A DNA stretch of 6,125 bases from positions 1-6,125 of the forward strand of contig CABSBA010000097.1 in the NCBI GenBank assembly GCA_902475825.1, in the 5' to 3' direction. The number at the start of each line of letters is the position of its first letter. The stretch's first letter is position 1. This stretch comes from an uncultured Collinsella sp. (GTDB lineage Bacteria; Actinomycetota; Coriobacteriia; Coriobacteriales; Coriobacteriaceae). Under the pieces are notes generated by a model. It saw only the letters and a list, made by a program, of their open reading frames with translations. It did not search any database and had not been told where the DNA came from. Shown piece by piece: positions 1 through 6,125 of this stretch. Made by a program: the position numbers and the translations under genes.

Positions 1-57
1 GCCGCTGATGAAACGGTTTATCAATGTGAACGTCTTTTGGATGGAACGCAGTCGGCC

Positions 58-948
58 CTACGCGTTAATGTCCTTGAATCCCTCACCGAAGGCTTCCGTA
101 ACGTCGGCGACCGTCACAATGGCGTGAGGATCGCGCTCGCGCACGATCGTTTTGAGGGTGTTGAGCTCTCGACGGCTAACGATCACCATGATCACCGGCT
201 TCTCGACGCCCGAATACATACCGGTCGCCTTTAATTTGGTGCAGCCGCGACCCAAACCATACATGATGTCGGCCGCGATATCGGGGAAGTTATCCGAGAT
301 GATGAGTACCATACGACGCTTATTGCCGCCATCGACCACGGCATCGATCACATAGCCGCTAATCACCATCGAAAGTCCTGCGTACAGAGCATTTTCGAGC
401 GAGAAGACCGGAGCCGATGCCGCACATACGGCAACGTCGATTGCCATGACGGTCGAGCCCACCGGCAGCGAGGTGTTACGCGAGATGATTTGGCCAATCG
501 TGTCCGAGCCGCCGGTGTTGGCGCCGGCGCGCAACACCATGCCGTAACCGATGCCCGTGATAATGCCGCCCCACATAGCGGGAAGCATCAGGTCTGCATG
601 TGCCAGAGGCGCTACAAACGGGGCAAACAGATCGGTAAAGAAGCCCAGCAGCACAAAGCCCGTCGCCGTCTGCACCACGTAGAACATGCCGCCCTCGCGC
701 ATAACGACCAGCAGCAGCAAGGCATTCATCACGATGGTCTGGATACCGACGGGAAGCGACACGCCTCGCGCTGCGCCGAGCGCCTGGATAATCGTCGCAA
801 GGCCCGTAACACCACCGGCGGCAAGACCGTTGGGAATCAAAAACAGGTCGGTCGCGATGGCGGCCAAGGCACATCCCAGCATGATCTGGGGCAGATCGTG
901 AAAGAAGTTCATCGAAAGAATGCGCTTGATGTCCAGACGATACGCCAT
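58..948 (-). CDS. YitT family integral membrane protein (DUF161 plus DUF2179)
   Basis: This is a 296-residue polytopic membrane protein of the YitT family, whose transport or signalling role is not established. Hydrophobic segments lie at about 21-40, 66-83, 89-112, 120-139, 163-182 and 187-205. They include family-like glycine-rich stretches GGVTGLA (45-51) and GANTGGSDT (142-150). The soluble C-terminal part, about 211-293, fits DUF2179, with GRGCTKLKATGMYSG (233-247), a DPHA turn (273-276) and a GEGF motif (288-291) near the end. I chose the ATG at 948 because a purine-rich Shine-Dalgarno sequence lies just upstream. An in-frame GTG at 972 would add eight residues, but it falls inside a terminator stem and its codons would be the ribosome binding site itself. 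The stop is TAG. It lies downstream of prfB on the same strand but is separated from it by a terminator, so it is probably transcribed independently or only by read-through. Family assignment is confident; function is not. Confidence 0.9.
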   Translation of the reverse strand: MAYRLDIKRILSMNFFHDLPQIMLGCALAAIATDLFLIPNGLAAGGVTGLATIIQALGAARGVSLPVGIQTIVMNALLLLVVMREGGMFYVVQTATGFVLLGFFTDLFAPFVAPLAHADLMLPAMWGGIITGIGYGMVLRAGANTGGSDTIGQIISRNTSLPVGSTVMAIDVAVCAASAPVFSLENALYAGLSMVISGYVIDAVVDGGNKRRMVLIISDNFPDIAADIMYGLGRGCTKLKATGMYSGVEKPVIMVIVSRRELNTLKTIVRERDPHAIVTVADVTEAFGEGFKDINA

Positions 949-952
949 GCTG

Positions 953-960
953 CCTCCCTC
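953..960 (-). promoter_or_regulatory. Ribosome binding site of the yitT-type gene
   Basis: The minus strand reads GAGGGAGG here, four bases before the ATG at 948. This match to the anti-Shine-Dalgarno sequence decides the start in favour of 948 over the in-frame GTG at 972. It abuts the T-run of the terminator at 961-989. Confidence 0.75.
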
Positions 961-989
961 AAAAAAGCGCACCTCATCGGATGCGCTTT
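961..989 (-). terminator. Intrinsic terminator between prfB and the yitT-type gene
   Basis: On the minus strand AAAGCGCA (989-982) pairs with TGCGCTTT (971-964). A U-G and a C-G pair can extend the stem inward around a six-base loop. The stem runs into six consecutive T residues (966-961). This is a textbook Rho-independent terminator for transcripts arriving from secA-prfB. It ends only about 12 bases before the next start codon and touches its Shine-Dalgarno sequence. It may therefore also work as a conditional terminator in the leader of that gene. Confidence 0.75.
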
Positions 990-1115
990 GGACTTCTTCT
1001 TGTATTCGATTCTACCGATTCGCCCAACAAAAACCACCCCTGTGCAGGGTATGTTCTGGATGCAAAACCGCCCCGCTCGAAAAGCCTTGATCCATTTCCA
1101 CATAAACTGAGCGGT

Positions 1116-2263
1116 TTATGCAGACGGGGCCTCCGCGTCAGCGTTGCCGGTAGCCCAACGGTGATAGCCAATTACAAACGGATCCAGATCGCCGTCGTCA
1201 AGAACGGCCTCGACGTTGCTGGTCTCCACGCCCGTGCGCAAGTCCTTAACCATCTGGTACGGGTAGAGCACGTAGCTGCGGATCTGGTTGCCAAAGCCGA
1301 TTGTGGTCTTGGGTCCGCGAATCTCGTCCAGGGCCTCGGCGCGCTTTTCGAGTTCAATCTCGTACAGACGAGCCTTGAGGATCTGCATGCACGCGGCCTT
1401 GTTTTGAATCTGGCTGCGCTCGTTTTGACACGTAACTACGATACCGCTGGGGAAATGCGTCACGCGCACGGCGGAGTCGGTGGTGTTGACACCCTGGCCG
1501 CCCGGGCCGCTTGCATGGTACACGTCGACGCGAATGTCATCGGGACTAATCTCGATATCGATATCGTCGGGCAGCACCGGAATGACCTCGACGCCGGCAA
1601 ACGTAGTCTGGCGGCGCTTCTTGTCGTCGGTGGGGCTAATGCGCACCAGGCGGTGAACTCCGGCCTCGGCACGAAGCATGCCAAAGGCATCCTTGCCTTC
1701 GACGGTAAAGGTCGCGCGATCGATGCCGATAACCTCGGCCGCGGGGCAATCGTTGATGGTGACCTTCCAACCGCGGTGCTGGCAGTACTTCATGTACATC
1801 TTAAAGAGCATGAAGGTCCAGTCCTGGGCCTCCAAGCCACCCTGCCCGGGCTTGATGGTCACAATCGCATCGCCATGGTCGAACTCGCCGGTAAACCAGC
1901 TCGCAAGCTCAAGCTCGTCGATGGCGCGGGATAGGCGCTCCGCCGTGGCGGCAGCCTCCTCACGCAGCGCAGCGGCATCGGGGTCATCGCCCATTTCCTC
2001 GGCAAGCTCCAGCGCGGCGCGAGCATCGGAGAGCTCACCGCGCGCCGTATCCACGGCGGCGATGTCCTCCTTGGCGCGTGCAATCTCCTCCATCGTGGCG
2101 CGGGCGGCATCGGCCTCGTCCCAAAAACCCGGGGCGACACTTTTGGCCTCGAGCTCCGCTACACGGGTGCGCTTCTCGTCCAAATGGAGATATGACTCGA
2201 CCTCGCCGAGTCGGTCCGCAAACGCGTCCAACTCGGCGGGCGTTACCTCTAGAGCCTCGGCCA

Positions 2264-2264
<1 letters not shown>
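1116..2264 (-). CDS. prfB: Peptide chain release factor 2 (RF2)
   Basis: RF2 enters the ribosomal A site at UAA or UGA and triggers hydrolysis of peptidyl-tRNA. The protein is 382 residues; E. coli RF2 is 365. The N-terminal helical region (about 1-115) is followed by the PCRF-type domain and the catalytic RF-1 domain. The GGQ motif is at 255-257 within SGPGGQGVNTTDS. The stop-codon recognition loop reads HRLVRISPTDDKK, so the tripeptide at 210-212 is Ser-Pro-Thr rather than the usual RF2 Ser-Pro-Phe. Val207, RF2-like where RF1 has Gln, is kept. RF1 would show Pro-x-Thr, and the overall sequence is clearly RF2. The reading frame is continuous: SYLHLDEK (28-35) occupies the place where many bacteria have the autoregulatory in-frame UGA and +1 frameshift. 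The ATG at 2264 shares its A with the secA stop codon (TAATG), and AGGA at 2275-2272 gives a ribosome binding site inside secA. Translational coupling to secA is therefore likely. Confidence 0.96.
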
Positions 2265-5071
<2,807 letters not shown>

Positions 5072-5078
5072 GTGGTTT

Positions 5079-5086
5079 TCCTTTTT
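5079..5086 (-). promoter_or_regulatory. Ribosome binding site of secA
   Basis: The minus strand reads AAAAAGGA here, with AAGGA seven bases from the ATG at 5071. This is the reason for preferring 5071 over the upstream in-frame ATG at 5092. Confidence 0.7.
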
Positions 5087-5091
5087 GGCCA

Positions 5092-5138
5092 TCGCCCACG
5101 CCGTGCAGCTGCGGGCGAGTTAAACACAGATGATTGTA
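5092..5138 (-). promoter_or_regulatory. Candidate secA promoter -10 and leader hairpin
   Basis: TACAAT on the minus strand (5138-5133) is a good -10 hexamer and would start a transcript near 5126. No convincing -35 lies 16-18 bases upstream, so the promoter call is weak. Just downstream, TCGCCC (5118-5113) pairs with GGGCGA (5097-5092), with a G-U and a C-G pair inside. The hairpin ends at the alternative start codon and about six bases before the Shine-Dalgarno region. Some promoter is expected here, because rpmE ends in a strong terminator upstream. Confidence 0.35.
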
Positions 5139-5203
5139 CTTTAGCCAAACAAGGCGCGGCCTATACGGTCGACCTCGACCGCCACGTAATAACTACGACC
5201 AAC

Positions 5204-5234
5204 CTGCCAAAAGGGGACTGGTTTATTTTGGCAG
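5204..5234 (+). repeat. Hairpin repeat module, copy 1
   Basis: CTGCCAAAA (5204-5212) and TTTTGGCAG (5226-5234) form a perfect 9-bp inverted repeat around a 13-base interval. The interval starts with the core GGGGACTGGTT (5213-5223). The core matches, at 10 of 11 positions, the cores of two more copies at 5268-5334. Five T residues follow on the plus strand, so it looks like a plus-strand terminator, but no plus-strand gene precedes it. A small dispersed hairpin repeat is the better explanation. Confidence 0.6.
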
Positions 5235-5267
5235 TTTTTATCTGGGAAAACGCTGTATCTCTGCCAT

Positions 5268-5334
5268 TTGGTGCAAACGAACCCGTCCCCTTCGCACCAA
5301 TCTGGTGCAATGGGGACGGGTTAGCTTGCACCAA
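5268..5334. repeat. Compound nested palindrome, copies 2 and 3 of the hairpin module
   Basis: The 67 bases are symmetrical at three levels. TTGGTGCAA (5268-5276) pairs with TTGCACCAA (5326-5334). AACCCGTCCCC (5280-5290) pairs with GGGGACGGGTT (5312-5322). GCACCA (5294-5299) pairs with TGGTGC (5303-5308) around the loop ATC. Each pair of arms is separated by mismatched three-base spacers. Each half is also a hairpin of its own with GCACCA/TGGTGC-type arms flanking a GGGGACGGGTT core, so the whole is two inverted modules facing each other, as in REP/BIME elements. It lies between the rpmE terminator and secA. No transposase gene is present in the window. Confidence 0.7.
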
Positions 5335-5376
5335 TAAAGGAAAAGGGCCGCGCACCCAAACGGATGCACGGCCCTT
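5335..5376 (-). terminator. Intrinsic terminator of rpmE
   Basis: On the minus strand AAGGGCCG (5376-5369) pairs with CGGCCCTT (5350-5343). A mismatch and then three further pairs lie inside. The stem is followed by a T-rich tract (TTTTCCTTTA). It begins 35 bases after the rpmE stop codon, the usual place for a Rho-independent terminator, and separates rpmE from secA transcription. Confidence 0.8.
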
Positions 5377-5411
5377 ATGCCATGAATGCGAGCGATTCCG
5401 CGGCGAGCTAT

Positions 5412-5837
5412 TTACTCAGCAGCCTCGGTGGTCTCGGCCTCGGCAGCGGCCTCCTCGACGGGAGCCTCTGCGGGAGCCTCGGCGGCCTGCTTGGCAGCCT
5501 CCTCGGCGAACTTAGCGGCACGCTTGGCCTTCTCGGCAGCCTTAGCCTCAGCGGCGGCCTTGCGAGCGGCCTCGGCCTCAGCAGCCTTGGCAGCCTTGGC
5601 AGCCTTGGCCTCCTCGGCCTTCTTGAGCTGGGCGGCAGCGGCGCCACCGAACTTGTCGGCGAAGCGCTGGACGCGTCCACCGGTGTCGACGAACTTCTGC
5701 TGGCCGGTGTAGAACGGGTGGCACTCGTTGCAAAGCTCAACCTTCATCTCGGACACGGTAGCGTGCGTCTTGAAGGTGTTGCCGCAGGAGCACGTCACCG
5801 TGCACTCGACATACTGGGGATGGATACCCTGCTTCAT
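5412..5837 (-). CDS. rpmE: Large-subunit ribosomal protein bL31, zinc type, with long C-terminal extension
   Basis: bL31 sits at the bridge between the ribosomal subunits. Residues 1-65 are a standard zinc-binding L31: MKQGIHPQY start, Cys16 and Cys18 (CSCGN), Cys36 and Cys39 ([10 protein letters not shown]), and the TGGRVQRF signature (52-59). All four zinc ligands are present, so this is the C+ form and not the zinc-free paralogue made in zinc limitation. Ordinary L31 proteins end near residue 70. This one continues to 141 with an Ala/Lys/Glu-rich low-complexity tail. Residues 66-121 lack proline and should form a long helix rich in Lys and Ala; 122-141 are acidic. The start at 5837 has AAGGAG seven bases upstream. 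A promoter and a structured leader precede it and a terminator follows, so it appears to be a single-gene transcription unit. The core identification is secure; the role of the tail is unknown. Confidence 0.96.
   Translation of the reverse strand: MKQGIHPQYVECTVTCSCGNTFKTHATVSEMKVELCNECHPFYTGQQKFVDTGGRVQRFADKFGGAAAAQLKKAEEAKAAKAAKAAEAEAARKAAAEAKAAEKAKRAAKFAEEAAKQAAEAPAEAPVEEAAAEAETTEAAE
5581..5607. repeat. Three perfect 9-bp tandem repeats inside rpmE
   Basis: GCAGCCTTG occurs three times in a row on the plus strand. In rpmE it encodes the repeated Lys-Ala-Ala of the C-terminal extension (about residues 77-86). Because the unit is nine bases, gain or loss of a copy changes tail length without breaking the frame. 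Confidence 0.75.
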
Positions 5838-5915
5838 GGTAGGACTCCTTATTGGTCAGGCGCTGGTTACCGATCAGCGCATAAGGCGTCTTGGTTTCCG
5901 ACCAAGACAACAAAC
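5838..5915 (-). promoter_or_regulatory. Structured rpmE leader, candidate L31 autoregulatory element
   Basis: The roughly 78-nt leader from the predicted transcription start holds two hairpins. The first is perfect: GTCTTGGT (5908-5901) with ACCAAGAC (5895-5888) around the loop CGGAA. In the second, GCGCTG (5880-5875) pairs with CAGCGC (5865-5860). Directly outside it CCTTAT (5886-5881) pairs with ATAAGG (5852-5847), leaving a seven-base bulge. ATAAGG contains four bases of the Shine-Dalgarno sequence AAGGAG (5850-5845), so this fold would hide the ribosome binding site. As I recall, L31 leaders have been predicted computationally in several bacterial groups, Coriobacteria among them. I cannot confirm a match to that model here. 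Confidence 0.6.
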
Positions 5916-5921
5916 TCAGCT

Positions 5922-5950
5922 ATGATACCACGGCGCCGCGTGTCCCACAA
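5922..5950 (-). promoter_or_regulatory. rpmE promoter, extended -10 type
   Basis: The minus strand shows TTGTGG (-35, 5950-5945), a 17-base spacer and TATCAT (-10, 5927-5922). TGG directly before the -10 makes the extended form TGGTATCAT. Transcription should begin near 5915. It is the best promoter in the window and is correctly placed for rpmE. Confidence 0.65.
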
Positions 5951-6033
5951 AAGGTTCACGGTCTTTTCGGAACGACACGAATCTGACCCATCGAAACACA
6001 TCTCCACCGTTCCTTCAACTGGGAAAATGCCGC

Positions 6034-6060
6034 CCCCGGGGTCTGAGAAGGGCCCCGGGG
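6034..6060 (-). terminator. GC-rich hairpin, possible terminator of an upstream gene outside the window
   Basis: CCCCGGGG occurs at 6034-6041 and again at 6053-6060, 11 bases apart. It is its own reverse complement, so the two copies pair as an 8-bp stem, extendable by wobble pairs to a five-base loop. On the minus strand it is followed by GCGGC and then TTTT, a weak and displaced T-run. It lies upstream of the rpmE promoter and could end a minus-strand gene beyond 6125. Apart from this, 5951-6125 shows no supported feature. Confidence 0.35.
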
Positions 6061-6125
6061 ACGTTCGACTGACTGCGGGAACGGCCTGTCCGCTCAATGT
6101 GTTCGGCTGAGATCGGAAATCAACC

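Noticed and set aside
1..57. Edge stretch downstream of the YitT-type gene, with a plus-strand ATG at 8.
   Set aside because: The plus-strand frame is about 40 codons, overlaps the yitT-type gene antisense and has no ribosome binding site. No terminator or gene could be supported here.
948..972. GTG at 972 as start of the YitT-type protein.
   Set aside because: It would translate the ribosome binding site and lies in a terminator stem. The ATG at 948 has a clear Shine-Dalgarno sequence.
1034..1050. Small hairpin CCCT/AGGG followed on the minus strand by GGTTTTTG, a possible second prfB terminator.
   Set aside because: The stem is only four or five pairs and is separated from a short T-run. 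The terminator at 961-989 is far stronger.
981..1934. A 317-codon plus-strand open frame antisense to prfB.
   Set aside because: Its product has no family resemblance and its shape follows from prfB codon positions; prfB is intact opposite it.
5364..6110. A Leu/Gly/Ser-rich plus-strand open frame over rpmE.
   Set aside because: The repetitive Leu-Gly-Ser composition is the reverse complement of the Ala/Lys/Glu tail of L31. It also crosses the rpmE promoter and leader.
6109..6119. AGATCGGAA near the right edge resembles the start of a sequencing adapter.
   Set aside because: The match is only nine bases and the following bases do not continue the adapter, so chance is sufficient.
5867..6125. 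A minus-strand open frame entering from the window edge and ending at 5867.
   Set aside because: It runs through the CCCCGGGG hairpin, the rpmE promoter and the leader, and shows no recognisable protein features.
6094..6125. Possible last codons of an upstream minus-strand gene, ending in TGA at 6096-6094 and followed by the hairpin at 6034-6060.
   Set aside because: Only about ten codons are visible, too few to identify or support a gene.

Overview
The window looks like a chromosomal housekeeping segment from a moderately GC-rich actinobacterium. The protein sequences (a non-frameshifted RF2, SecA1 with a zinc-binding tail, an L31 with a long Ala/Lys/Glu tail) suggest the class Coriobacteriia, perhaps a Collinsella-like gut bacterium. 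That placement is inference from sequence style, not from a database match. All four convincing genes lie on the minus strand. Read in the direction of transcription they are rpmE (5837-5412), secA (5071-2264), prfB (2264-1116) and a YitT-family membrane protein gene (948-58).

Layout from high to low coordinates. 5951-6125 holds no supported gene, only a GC-rich hairpin at 6034-6060 that may end an upstream gene outside the window. A good extended -10 promoter (5922-5950) drives rpmE through a roughly 78-nt leader. The leader folds into two hairpins, the second of which pairs with the Shine-Dalgarno sequence; this is a candidate L31 autoregulatory leader. rpmE ends at an intrinsic terminator (5335-5376). 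The rpmE-secA gap then carries three copies of a short hairpin module built around GGGGAC(T/G)GGTT. Two of them face each other and form a 67-nt nested palindrome, which resembles REP/BIME elements. A weak promoter candidate and a leader hairpin precede secA. The secA stop and prfB start share one base (TAATG), so the two are almost certainly co-transcribed and translationally coupled. Between prfB and yitT (949-1115) there is no gene. A strong terminator (961-989) sits directly against the yitT ribosome binding site.

Functionally the segment links translation and secretion: L31 is a component of the large ribosomal subunit, RF2 terminates translation at UAA/UGA, and SecA is the motor that pushes preproteins through SecYEG. 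The YitT protein is an integral membrane protein of unknown role.

The items most worth a second look are the repeat family at 5204-5334, the RF2 stop-codon recognition tripeptide that reads Ser-Pro-Thr instead of Ser-Pro-Phe, and the rpmE leader. I found no CRISPR array, tRNA, rRNA, transposase, toxin-antitoxin pair or defence system, and nothing that supports a new multi-gene system.
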